DNA of 64,000 bases from Georgenia subflava (GTDB taxonomy: Bacteria > Actinomycetota > Actinomycetes > Actinomycetales > Actinomycetaceae): contig NZ_VUKD01000001.1 in NCBI RefSeq assembly GCF_009193155.1, forward strand, positions 620,001 to 684,000, given 5' to 3'. The notes below the pieces were generated by a model that was given only the letters and a program-made list of their open reading frames with translations, did no database searches and was not told the origin of the DNA. The position numbers and the translations under genes are program-made. Positions 11,324-19,474 of the stretch are shown here, piece after piece (the first letter of the stretch is position 1; each line of letters starts with the position of its first letter).

Positions 11324-12628
11324 GGTCCCCGCCGGTGCCGAGGCGGGGCTCGCCGCCTCCTGGCTCGTGCCGCGGGCCCGGGCGATCTGACGCATCACGT
11401 GATAGATGATGATCGCCGCCGCCGAGCCGAGCGCGATGCCCTCGAACCGGGTCTCCCCGATCACCCAGGTGTAGTTGGCGATGCCGATGACGATCGCGAT
11501 GGCCGCGGTGTTGAGGTTCACCGGGTCGGAGAAGTCGACGCGGTTCTGCACCCAGATGCGCACGCCGAGCGTGCCGATCATTCCGTAGAGCACCGTCGCT
11601 GCCCCGCCGAGCACCCCGGTCGGGATGGTGGCGATGACCTCGCCGAACTTCGGCGACATGCTCAGCGCGAACGCGACGACGGCGGCCACCAGGTAGGCGG
11701 CGGTGGAGTAGACGCGGGTCGCGGCCATCACGCCGATGTTCTCGGCGTAGGTGGTGGTGCCAGAACCGCCGCCGGCGCCGGCGAGCACGGTCGAGAGGCC
11801 GTCGGCGAAGAGTGCGCGGCCCGTGACGTCGTCGAGGTTCTGCCCGGTCATCGCCGAGACGGACTTCACGTGCCCGACGTTCTCGGCGACCAGGACGAGC
11901 ACAACCGGCAGGAAGAGCCCGAGCAGGGCGGGCTCGAACGTCGGCGTGGTGAACTCCGGCAGCCCGAACCACGCGGCCTCGCCGATCTTGCTCGTGTCGA
12001 CCTCGTCGCGGATCCAGGCGGTGGCATAGCCGACCAGGACGCCGAGCAGGATCGAGAGCCGGCCGAGGATGCCTCGGAACAGCACGGTGATGAGCACGAT
12101 CGCGGCGATCGTCACCAGCGCCGTGAACGGGGCCGCCTGGACGTTCGTCCACGCGGTCGGGGCGAGGTTCAGTCCGATGAGGGCCACGATCGCGCCGGTG
12201 ACGATCGGTGGCATGACGATGTCGATCCAGCGTGCGCCGGCGAAGTGCACCACCAGACCCACGATCGCGAGCAGCGCACCGACGGCGACCACGCCGCCGA
12301 GCGCCGAGGACATCCCGTCCGAGGCCGTCGCCGCGGTGATCGGCGCGATGAGCGCGAAGCTCGAACCGAGGTAGCTGGGCACCCGGCCGGCGGTAATGAT
12401 GAGGAAGAGCACCGTGCCGATGGCGGAGAAGAACAGGGTGGTTGCCGGCGGGAACCCGGTGAGCAGCGGCACGAGGAACGTGGCTCCGAACATGGCCACC
12501 ACGTGCTGGGCGCCGATGCCGATCGTGGCCGGCCAGCTCAGCCGCTCGTCCGGGGCGACGACGGCGCCGGGGGCGAGGCCACGACCGTCACCGTGCACCG
12601 TCCATCTGCCGAAACCCTTGCCTGCCAT
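11294..12628 (-). CDS. uraA: uracil-xanthine permease (NCS2 family)
   Basis: A 444-residue nucleobase:cation symporter with about 14 membrane segments. The start ATG at 12628 (MAGKGFGRWTVHGDG) follows GGGAGGTGCC; a longer frame upstream is less likely. Diagnostic NCS2 stretches are IGIGAQHVVAMFGATFLVPLLTGF, the LVAENVGHVKSVSAMTGQ segment with the conserved substrate-binding Glu, and GGSGTTTYAENIGVMAATRV. It imports uracil or another nucleobase; upp elsewhere in the window would salvage uracil. The C-terminus is altered by a tandem duplication. Confidence 0.93.
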   Translation of the reverse strand: MAGKGFGRWTVHGDGRGLAPGAVVAPDERLSWPATIGIGAQHVVAMFGATFLVPLLTGFPPATTLFFSAIGTVLFLIITAGRVPSYLGSSFALIAPITAATASDGMSSALGGVVAVGALLAIVGLVVHFAGARWIDIVMPPIVTGAIVALIGLNLAPTAWTNVQAAPFTALVTIAAIVLITVLFRGILGRLSILLGVLVGYATAWIRDEVDTSKIGEAAWFGLPEFTTPTFEPALLGLFLPVVLVLVAENVGHVKSVSAMTGQNLDDVTGRALFADGLSTVLAGAGGGSGTTTYAENIGVMAATRVYSTAAYLVAAVVAFALSMSPKFGEVIATIPTGVLGGAATVLYGMIGTLGVRIWVQNRVDFSDPVNLNTAAIAIVIGIANYTWVIGETRFEGIALGSAAAIIIYHVMRQIARARGTSQEAASPASAPAGTELNRGEPQH

Positions 12629-12756
12629 GGCACCTCCCGCTGATCGTCGCTCCAGGCGCCCACCCGGGCGGCTCGGGACCACACGCTAGCGGTCCATGGG
12701 GGCGCCTTGGCACGGGGTCCGCGGCGACACGGTCGTGCGGCGGCCAGGCTCCGACG

Positions 12757-12873
12757 CCGTCCGCCGTCCGCCGTCAGCCGTCCGCCGTCAGCCGTCAGCC
12801 GTCAGCCGTCAGCCGTCAGCCCATCAGCCGTCAGCCGTCAGCCGTCAGCCCATCAGCCGTCAGCCGTCGGCCG
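12757..12873. repeat. heptamer microsatellite (GTCAGCC)n
   Basis: About 117 bp built from the heptamer GTCAGCC/CAGCCGT, repeated roughly 14 times with two interrupted units (CAGCCCAT) and degenerate units at the left end (GTCCGCC). It lies immediately past the stop of the nucleoside transporter and 130 bp upstream of the permease start. Confidence 0.9.
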
Positions 12874-12879
12874 TGACCG

Positions 12880-14331
12880 TCAACCGATCAGGACGCCAGC
12901 GATTGCGGCGCTCATGAGGTTACCGAGCGTGCCGGCGAGCACGGCCCGCATCCCGAGCCGGGCGATGTCGGACCGGCGGTCCGGGGCGATGCCGCCGAGC
13001 CCGCCGAGCAGGATCGCCAGCGAACCGAGGTTGGCGAACCCGGTCAGCGCGAAGGTGATCACGGCCTGCGCCTTGTCCGAGAAGTCCCCCGCCTGGGGTG
13101 CGAAGTCGGCGAAGGCCACGAACTCGTTGAGGATCACCTTCTGGCCCAGGAAGCTCCCCGCGTCGACGGCCTCCGCCCACGGCACGCCGACGATGAACAT
13201 CACGGGGGCGAAGACGTAGCCGAGGATCTGCTCGATCGTGACGTCCAGCCCGAAGATCCCGCCGACGGCTCCCAGGATGAGGTTGCCGAGGGCGATCAAC
13301 GAGATGAACGCCAGCAGCATCGCGCCCACGTTCAGCGCCAGCTGCAACCCGTCCGAGGCGCCCTGGGCCGCCGCGTCGATGACGTTGGTCGGGCCGTCGT
13401 CGTCCTCGTCCTCGTCAGTCTCGACGGCGGAGCCGGGGCCGCCGCGCCGGGCGAGCTCGGCCGTGGCCGCAGACGAGGCCCCACGCCGGCCACCGTTCAG
13501 CAGCCAGGCGCGCACCCCCGGCCGGGTCAGCTCCGGCTGCTCGGCGCTCGCAGCACCGGGTGCCACCGCCACCGCGGCCGGGTTCTCTCTCGCGGCGGCC
13601 GGGTTCTGCGCCACGGCGGCCGGGTTCTGCGCCTCGGCGGCCGGGTTCTCCGTCGCGGCGGCCGGACTCTCCTCCAAGCTCCCTGCGGGGACCAGGATCT
13701 TCGCCATGAGCAGGGCCGCCGGCGCGGCCATGAAGCTCGCCGCGATGAGGTAGTCGAGCTCCGCGCCGAGCAGGGCGTACCCGACCAGCACGGAGCCGGC
13801 GACGGTGGTCAGGCCTCCTGCCATCACCGCGAACAGCTCCGAGCGGCTCATGCCGGCGATGTAGGGCCGAATCACCAGGGGCGCCTCGGTCTGGCCGACG
13901 AAGATGTTCGCGGCGGCGTTCATCGACTCGGACTCGGTGGTGCCGAGAAGCTTGGCCAGGCCGCCACCGATGATCTTCACGACCCACTGCAGGACCCCGA
14001 GGTGGTAGAGCACCGCGGTCAGCGCGGCGAAGAACACGATCACCGGCAGCACCTGGAAGGCGAAGACCGACCCCTCCTCGGGCAGGATCGGGCCGAAGAG
14101 GAAGTCGATGCCGGCACGGGAGGTGTTGATCACTTCCTGCACGCCCTTGCTGACGGTCTCGAGCACGGCGCGTCCGGCAGGGATATAGAGCACGAGCACC
14201 GCGAAGACGACCTGGATCGCGAGCGCCAGCCCTACGGTGCGGAGCCTGATCTTGCGCCGGTCGACCGAGAACAGCACCGCCACTGCCAGGACGAACACCA
14301 TGCCGCCCAGTCCCCAGAGCACGTGCAGCAC
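12880..14331 (-). CDS. nupC: concentrative nucleoside transporter (NupC/CNT family)
   Basis: A 483-residue proton- or sodium-coupled nucleoside importer. I chose the GTG at 14331 (VLHVLWGLGGMVFVLAVAVLF), which follows AGGAGGATCTC; an upstream ATG at 14385 lacks such a site. Conserved CNT stretches include IFVGQTEAPLVIRPYI, SELFAVMAGGLTTVAGSVL and FALTGFANLGSLAILLGGLGGIAPDR. Between the two halves is an unusual Ala/Pro loop with tandem NPAAxAQ-type units (about residues 230-270), not found in the E. coli protein. Confidence 0.92.
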   Translation of the reverse strand: MLHVLWGLGGMVFVLAVAVLFSVDRRKIRLRTVGLALAIQVVFAVLVLYIPAGRAVLETVSKGVQEVINTSRAGIDFLFGPILPEEGSVFAFQVLPVIVFFAALTAVLYHLGVLQWVVKIIGGGLAKLLGTTESESMNAAANIFVGQTEAPLVIRPYIAGMSRSELFAVMAGGLTTVAGSVLVGYALLGAELDYLIAASFMAAPAALLMAKILVPAGSLEESPAAATENPAAEAQNPAAVAQNPAAARENPAAVAVAPGAASAEQPELTRPGVRAWLLNGGRRGASSAATAELARRGGPGSAVETDEDEDDDGPTNVIDAAAQGASDGLQLALNVGAMLLAFISLIALGNLILGAVGGIFGLDVTIEQILGYVFAPVMFIVGVPWAEAVDAGSFLGQKVILNEFVAFADFAPQAGDFSDKAQAVITFALTGFANLGSLAILLGGLGGIAPDRRSDIARLGMRAVLAGTLGNLMSAAIAGVLIG

Positions 14332-14482
14332 GAGATCCTCCTCGATCTGACATTCCGGTCCCGGGCGCACGGTGCGGGCGTGCACCCGCGTCCCACCGTG
14401 TCAGAGCGCGCGCACCCGCGCGCGCGGAGCACGGCCTGCGACGACGACGGCGACGCGGCGGCGGCCAAATAGGATCGACCCC

Positions 14483-15214
14483 GTGAAGCCCTTCCTGCTC
14501 CTGGCCACGCGGCCCGAGGACGCCGCCGCGGACAGCGAGTACGAGGCGTTCCTGCGCTACGGCGGTCTGGCCGAGCACGAGCTCGTCCGGATCCGGCTCG
14601 ACTCCGTGAACCTGCCCCCGGTGGACCTCGACGACTATTCCGGCATCATCGTCGGCGGAAGCCCCTACACCGGGTCGATCCCCACCGAGCACAAGTCGGA
14701 CACCCAGCGCCGGGTGGAGGCCGAGCTCGCGGGCCTGCTCGACGCCGTCGTCGCCGCCGACTTCCCGTTCCTGGGCGCCTGCTACGGCATCGGCACGCTC
14801 GCCCGGCACCAGGGTGCCGCGATCGACGGCACCCACGCCGAGCCGATCAGCGCCCCGACCATCGAGCTCACCGAGGAGGGGGTCGCCGACCCGCTGCTGG
14901 CAGGCCTGCCGCGGTTCTTCCGTGCCTTCGTCGGCCACAAGGAGGCCGTCAGCCACCTGCCGGAGCACGCCGTCCTGCTCGCGCGTTCCGAGCTCTGCCC
15001 CGTGCAGATGTTCCGTGTCGGCGCGAACCTCTACGGCACGCAGTTCCACCCCGAGCTGGACGTTCCGGGGATCATCGAGCGCATCCGGATCTACCGCGAC
15101 GCCGGCTACTACGACCCGGCGGAGCAGGAGCAGATCGAGTCCGAGGTCGCCGACGCCGGAGTCGTGGTCCCGCCGCTGCTGATCCGCAACTTCGTCAGCC
15201 GCTACGCCCGATGA
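14483..15214 (+). CDS. class I glutamine amidotransferase (GMP synthase-like)
   Basis: A 243-residue free-standing GATase with GTG start. The nucleophile is Cys100 in FLGACYGIGTLARHQG, and the His-Glu pair is in TQFHPELD. The IIVGGSPYTGS loop is the oxyanion region. Such proteins release ammonia from glutamine or act as gamma-glutamyl hydrolases; the acceptor is unknown. The stop overlaps the start of the following sirtuin gene as ATGA (15211-15214), so the two are co-translated and may act on linked substrates. Confidence 0.88.
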   Translation: MKPFLLLATRPEDAAADSEYEAFLRYGGLAEHELVRIRLDSVNLPPVDLDDYSGIIVGGSPYTGSIPTEHKSDTQRRVEAELAGLLDAVVAADFPFLGACYGIGTLARHQGAAIDGTHAEPISAPTIELTEEGVADPLLAGLPRFFRAFVGHKEAVSHLPEHAVLLARSELCPVQMFRVGANLYGTQFHPELDVPGIIERIRIYRDAGYYDPAEQEQIESEVADAGVVVPPLLIRNFVSRYAR

Positions 15215-16080
15215 CCACGTCGACCCGCCCGCCACTGGGTGCCGACGAGCTCGCCCGTGCGGTGGCCGAGGTCGCCGACCTCCTGCGCGGGCGACGCACC
15301 GTCGCGCTCACCGGAGCCGGCCTCTCCACCGAGGCGGGCCTGCCGGACTACCGCGGCTCGGGCGTGCCGGAGCGCGAACCGATCAGCTACCAGCAGTTCG
15401 TGGGGGCCGAGCACTGGCGCCGCTACTGCTGGGCCCGCAACCAGGCGGGCTGGTCCCTGCTCGAGCGGCTGGCGCCGACGGCGGGGCACCGTGCACTCGC
15501 CGAGCTGGAGGCCGGCGGGCTCGTCGGCGGGGTGATCACCCAGAACGTCGACCGGCTCCACACCCGGGCCGGCTCGCGCCGCGTGCACGAGCTGCACGGC
15601 GCCTACGACCGGGTGGTCTGCCTCGACTGCGGCGACCGCAGCTCCCGCGCCGAGCTGGACGCACGGCTCCGGTCCCTCAACCCGGGGCTGGTTGCCGTCG
15701 CCTCGCTCGCGGAGGTCGAGGTGCTGCCGGCCGCCGACGAGTCGCGGGCCATCGTGTGCACCTTCGAGACGGCGCCGTGCGACCGGTGCGGCGGCACGCT
15801 CAAGCCCGACGTCGTCTTCTTCGGCGAGCTCCTGCCGGCCGACGAGATGGAACGCTCCTTCGCCCTCGTCGAGGAGAGTGACGTCTTGCTCGTCGCCGGG
15901 ACGTCGCTCGCGGTGCAGACCGGGATGTGGATGGTCCAGGAGGCGCTCGACCTCGGCCGTGACGTCGTCGTCGTCAACCACGGCCCCACCGCGGCGGACC
16001 GGCACGCGACCGTCCGGGTGACCGGCGGCACCGGCGAGGTGCTCGGCGGCGTGGCCGAGCGGCTCGCGCAGGGCGCCTGA
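15211..16080 (+). CDS. Sir2-family NAD-dependent deacylase
   Basis: A 289-residue sirtuin. NAD-binding motif GAGLSTEAGLPDYRG, active-site TQNVDRLH, catalytic His in HELHGAYD, and a four-cysteine zinc site (CLDCG and CDRCGG) are all present, followed by TLKPDVVFFGE. It removes acyl groups from lysines using NAD. It is coupled to the GATase gene upstream. A second, paralogous sirtuin lies at 29136. Confidence 0.93.
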   Translation: MTTSTRPPLGADELARAVAEVADLLRGRRTVALTGAGLSTEAGLPDYRGSGVPEREPISYQQFVGAEHWRRYCWARNQAGWSLLERLAPTAGHRALAELEAGGLVGGVITQNVDRLHTRAGSRRVHELHGAYDRVVCLDCGDRSSRAELDARLRSLNPGLVAVASLAEVEVLPAADESRAIVCTFETAPCDRCGGTLKPDVVFFGELLPADEMERSFALVEESDVLLVAGTSLAVQTGMWMVQEALDLGRDVVVVNHGPTAADRHATVRVTGGTGEVLGGVAERLAQGA

Positions 16081-16107
16081 CTGCCCACGCGGGTCGCCGC
16101 CGGACCA

Positions 16108-16168
16108 CCGACGGCTCCCGCCGCACACCGTCGGCCTCTCGAGCTCGTCGAGGCGCGAGGACGAGAGG
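16108..16168. terminator. two hairpins between convergent genes
   Basis: CCGACGG (16108-16114) pairs with CCGTCGG (16128-16134), and CCTCTCG (16135-16141) pairs with CGAGAGG (16162-16168). They lie between the stops of the sirtuin and the DMT transporter genes and probably end both transcripts. Confidence 0.6.
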
Positions 16169-16169
16169 T

Positions 16170-17069
16170 TCAGGCGATCTTCTCCAGAGTGGCGCCGGCA
16201 GGGACACGGGTGAGGCGAACGGGTACCTGCTGGGCGCACGTCACGGCGACCAGCGCCAGTGCGAGGCCGCTCGCCTGGACGGCCGTGAGGGACTCGTCGA
16301 GGACCGCCCAGCCGAGGACGGTGGCGACCAGCGGGGACACCAGCGGCAGGAACGCGACCGCTCCGACGGGCAGCCGGCCGACGCCACGGAACCACAGGAC
16401 GTAGGCGACCAGGGCACCGACCAGGCCGAGCCACAGATAGCCACCGACGGCGGCGGCGTCGAGCTCGGGCGGAGGGCCCTCGAGCCAGAGCGCGACGGGC
16501 AGGATCACGAGTCCGCCCGCGGTGAGCTGCCAGCCGGCGTAGGCGACCGGCCCGGCGGGGCGGCCCCAGCGCTTGCTCAGCACGGTACCGAGCGCCATGG
16601 ACGTCGTCCCCACGACGCCGGCCAGCACCCCGACGGGGTTGAGCGCCACGGCGGGGCCCAGCACGGCGAGTGCCACGCCGACGACGGCGAGAACGCCCCA
16701 GCCGAGTCGCCACCAGGTCGGTCGTTCCCCCAGCAGCGGTAGCGCGAGCGCCGCGATGATCAGCGGGCTCGTCGCCCCGAGGACCGCCGCGATCCCACCG
16801 GGCAGCAGGTAGGCGGCCACGAACAGCAGCGGGAAGAAGGCGCCGATGTTCAGGGTTCCGAGCACGAGGCTCCGCCACCACCACGCGCCGCGCGGGAGCG
16901 AGCGGCTCAGCGCCAGCGCGATCAGGCCGGCCGGTAGAGCACGGAGCACGCCGGACCACAGCGGGTGCCCGTCCGGCAGGAACAGCGTGGTGGTCGCATA
17001 CGTCGTGCCCCAGACGACCGGCGCGAGCACCGTCGAGATCGTGAGCGCTCGTGCGGTCGAGGATGGCAT
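16170..17069 (-). CDS. EamA/DMT-family exporter
   Basis: A 299-residue membrane protein with ten predicted segments arranged as two EamA halves (first half begins STVLAPVVWGTTYATTTLFL; second half begins VGVLAGVVGTTSMALGTVLS). Members export amino acids or other metabolites. It is divergent from a MarR regulator, and palindromic sites fill the 101-bp gap, so that regulator probably controls this exporter. Confidence 0.88.
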   Translation of the reverse strand: MPSSTARALTISTVLAPVVWGTTYATTTLFLPDGHPLWSGVLRALPAGLIALALSRSLPRGAWWWRSLVLGTLNIGAFFPLLFVAAYLLPGGIAAVLGATSPLIIAALALPLLGERPTWWRLGWGVLAVVGVALAVLGPAVALNPVGVLAGVVGTTSMALGTVLSKRWGRPAGPVAYAGWQLTAGGLVILPVALWLEGPPPELDAAAVGGYLWLGLVGALVAYVLWFRGVGRLPVGAVAFLPLVSPLVATVLGWAVLDESLTAVQASGLALALVAVTCAQQVPVRLTRVPAGATLEKIA

Positions 17070-17084
17070 CTACATCTCGATTGT

Positions 17085-17150
17085 TTGATGTCGAAGGGTT
17101 CTATCTCGAACAGAGTAGGGTGTTGCTAGGTTCTTCGTCAAACAGTTTGA
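17085..17150. promoter_or_regulatory. probable MarR operator region
   Basis: The gap between the divergent exporter and marR genes is AT-richer than its surroundings. It contains the perfect inverted repeat TCAAACAGTTTGA (17138-17150) and a related upstream stretch ATTGTTTGATGTCGAA (17078-17093). Spaced about 60 bp apart, these are good candidates for MarR dimer binding on both promoters. Confidence 0.5.
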
Positions 17151-17170
17151 GATCGAAGGGACGCAACCTC

Positions 17171-17677
17171 GTGGCCGACCGAGTGAGCGACTATCTGGAG
17201 CAGTGGCGGCGGGAGCGGCCGGACCTCGACGCCGCGCCGATGGGGATCGTCGGGCGCATCGCGCGAGCGCAGGAGCTCATCGCCCGGTCGACCCGGGCGT
17301 ACTTCGCCGCGCACGACCTGCAGTCGGGCGAGTTCGACGTCCTTGCCACGCTGCGGCGCGCGGGCAAACCGTTCACCCTGACGCCCGGCTCGCTGGCGAG
17401 GTCGACGATGGTGACGAACGCCGCCATGACGAACCGCCTGGCCCGGCTCGAGGACAAGGGGCTCCTCGCCCGCCGGACCGACACCGAGAATCGGCGCAGC
17501 GTCCTGGTCACGCTGACCCCCGAGGGGCTCGCACTGGTCGACGAGGTCGTCGTCGGACACCTGGAGAACGAACGCGCGTTGCTCGCCCCACTCCGCCCGA
17601 GCGAGCAGCGCCAGCTCGCCGGCCTGCTCGAGCGCTTCCTCGAGGGGTCCGGCGACTCGTCCGAGACCCGTTCGTAG
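17171..17677 (+). CDS. MarR-family transcriptional regulator
   Basis: A 168-residue winged-helix regulator with GTG start at 17171 (VADRVSDYLEQWRRERPDLD). The DNA-binding part is FTLTPGSLARSTMVTNAAMTNRLARLEDKGLLARRTD with the wing ENRRSVLVTLTPEG. It probably represses itself and the divergent EamA exporter, responding to an unknown small molecule. A GNAT gene follows after 9 nt in the same operon. Confidence 0.9.
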   Translation: MADRVSDYLEQWRRERPDLDAAPMGIVGRIARAQELIARSTRAYFAAHDLQSGEFDVLATLRRAGKPFTLTPGSLARSTMVTNAAMTNRLARLEDKGLLARRTDTENRRSVLVTLTPEGLALVDEVVVGHLENERALLAPLRPSEQRQLAGLLERFLEGSGDSSETRS

Positions 17678-17686
17678 GGTGAGGTC

Positions 17687-18184
17687 ATGAGCAGCCCGGA
17701 ACCGACCTCGGTCCGTCGCCCCGGGGCAGGCGACGCCGACGCGATCGCCGCCGTGCAGAACCAGGGCTGGCGCGAGACGTATGCGCAGCTGCTCCCGGAG
17801 AGCTTCTACGACGACGCCGCGCTCGAGCGACGCAAGGGCATGTGGCGCCGGCTCGTCGGGCGAGCCGACGACACGACCCGGCTGATGGTCGCCGAGCGGG
17901 ACGGGACGGTCATCGGCTTCGCGTTCGCGGGCCCGAGCCCCGATGCCGAGCCCGCGCGAGAGCTGCACCTGTTCAGCATCTACGTGCTCGCCGACCACCA
18001 CGGCACCGGCGCCGGGCAGGCCCTCCTCGACGCGGTGCTCGGCGACGAGGCCGCCCAGCTGTGGGTAGCCCGGGATAACCCGCGCGCGCGAGCCTTCTAC
18101 CGGCGCAACGGCTTCCACCCGGACGGCACCGAGCAGGTCGACAGCGACCTGAACGATCTGGTCGAGGTACGAATGGTGCGCTGA
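17687..18184 (+). CDS. GNAT-family N-acetyltransferase
   Basis: A 165-residue acetyl-CoA-dependent transferase. The acetyl-CoA binding loop is LADHHGTGAGQALLDAVL, and the C-terminal half shows the usual NPRARAFYRRNGFHPDG. It is preceded by AGGGTGAGG and follows marR by 9 nt, so it is likely part of the MarR regulon, perhaps detoxifying the same compound the exporter removes. Substrate unknown. Confidence 0.88.
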   Translation: MSSPEPTSVRRPGAGDADAIAAVQNQGWRETYAQLLPESFYDDAALERRKGMWRRLVGRADDTTRLMVAERDGTVIGFAFAGPSPDAEPARELHLFSIYVLADHHGTGAGQALLDAVLGDEAAQLWVARDNPRARAFYRRNGFHPDGTEQVDSDLNDLVEVRMVR

Positions 18185-18296
18185 GTGCCTGCGCGGGCGG
18201 CCCGGCGTGGCGTGCGCGACCTTGCCGTCACGGCCGGGCTGCGGACGCCCGGCCCGCGCGGCGGCTCCGGCTTTGTCTCGCATCATGGATGAGGCC

Positions 18297-18311
18297 GTCC
18301 ATCAAATGGAC
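18297..18311. promoter_or_regulatory. 15-bp operator-like palindrome before the BASS transporter
   Basis: GTCCAT and ATGGAC flank CAA, a perfect 6-bp inverted repeat, 23 bp upstream of the transporter start and just upstream of a TACAGT -10-like hexamer (18321-18326). The geometry suits an IclR- or TetR-type dimer. No regulator gene is adjacent. Confidence 0.4.
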
Positions 18312-18334
18312 AAGGTGAGCTACAGTGCCGCCCC

Positions 18335-19327
18335 ATGAGCACTCCTCAGGCCACCTCGACCCTCTCCGCGGAGGACCGCAGCGCACGCGTCGCGGTCACC
18401 CTCTTCCCGGTGCTGATCCTCGCCGGAGCGGCGATCGCGTTCTTCTTCCCGGACACGTTCAGCCCGCTGGGCAGCGCGATCAACACGCTGCTCGGGATCA
18501 TCATGTTCGGGATGGGCCTGACCCTCACCCTGCCCGACTTCAAGCTCGTGGTCACCCGGCCGCTGCCCGTGCTCCTCGGCGTGATCGCCCAGTACTCGAT
18601 CATGCCGCTGCTCGGCCTGGGCGTCTCCTGGGTGCTGCAGCTGCCGCCGGAGCTGGCGGCCGGCGTCATCCTGGTGGGCTGCGCGCCCGGCGGGACGTCG
18701 TCGAACGTGGTGACGTACCTCGCCAAGGGCGACACCGCCCTGTCGGTGACCATGACCTCGGTCTCCACCCTGCTCGCACCGCTGTTCACGCCGGTCCTCA
18801 CGCTGTGGCTGGCCGGTCAGTACATGCCGGTCGACGGCGTCGGCATGGCCAAGTCGATCGTGCAGATCGTCCTGCTCCCCGTCGCGCTCGGCCTGATCGT
18901 CCGGCTGGCGCTGCCGAGGTTCGTCAACAAGGCCCTGCCCGGGCTGCCGTGGCTCTCGGTCGTCGCGATCACCCTGGTGGTCGTGGCCGTCGTCGCGGGC
19001 AGCGCGGAAAAGATCGTCGAGGCCGGGCTGCTCGTGCTGGCGGCGGTCGTGCTGCACAACTGCCTCGGCTACGCGATCGGCTACGGCTTCGCAGCGGTCA
19101 CCAGGCAGCCGGAGCGCGTCCGCCGCACCGTGGCCGTCGAGGTCGGCATGCAGAACTCCGGTCTCGCCGCCGGCCTGGCGGCGGTGCACTTCAGCCCGCT
19201 GGCTGCTCTGCCGGGCGCCGTGTTCTCGGTGTGGCACAACATCTCGGGTGCCATCCTCGCCGCGATCCTGCGCCGTCGTCCGCTGGCCGCCGAGCCGACG
19301 CGCGAGCCGGCCGGCATCGCGTCCTGA
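18335..19327 (+). CDS. bile acid:sodium symporter (BASS) family transporter
   Basis: A 330-residue membrane protein with nine to ten hydrophobic segments. BASS hallmarks: NTLLGIIMFGMGLTLTLPDF, LVGCAPGGTSSNVVTYLAKGD (sodium site) and VAVEVGMQNSGLAAGLA. Bacterial members carry pantoate, keto acids or similar monocarboxylates rather than bile acids; the substrate is unknown. It ends in two hairpins. Confidence 0.9.
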   Translation: MSTPQATSTLSAEDRSARVAVTLFPVLILAGAAIAFFFPDTFSPLGSAINTLLGIIMFGMGLTLTLPDFKLVVTRPLPVLLGVIAQYSIMPLLGLGVSWVLQLPPELAAGVILVGCAPGGTSSNVVTYLAKGDTALSVTMTSVSTLLAPLFTPVLTLWLAGQYMPVDGVGMAKSIVQIVLLPVALGLIVRLALPRFVNKALPGLPWLSVVAITLVVVAVVAGSAEKIVEAGLLVLAAVVLHNCLGYAIGYGFAAVTRQPERVRRTVAVEVGMQNSGLAAGLAAVHFSPLAALPGAVFSVWHNISGAILAAILRRRPLAAEPTREPAGIAS

Positions 19328-19333
19328 GCGGAC

Positions 19334-19391
19334 GGGCACAGCGCCGTGCCCACCCTCGGACGGCCCGGCACCGACACCTCGGTGCCGGGCC
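19334..19391 (+). terminator. strong terminator of the BASS gene
   Basis: GGCCCGGCACCGA (19362-19374) pairs perfectly with TCGGTGCCGGGCC (19379-19391) across a 4-nt loop; a smaller hairpin GGGCAC/GTGCCC (19334-19351) precedes it. The stem begins 35 nt after the BASS stop and 84 nt before the next start. Confidence 0.75.
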
Positions 19392-19474
19392 ACCGCCGTC
19401 CCTCGTCTCGTCGTCGTGAGGCGGGGACGGCCCATCGCCGAGCCGCCCGCGCCGCTGTGTGCCACAGTTTCGGG

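Noticed and set aside
12757-12873. Heptamer array as a coding repeat or origin iterons
   Set aside because: Frames are open only because the unit is 7 bp without stops; no DnaA boxes or replication genes are nearby.
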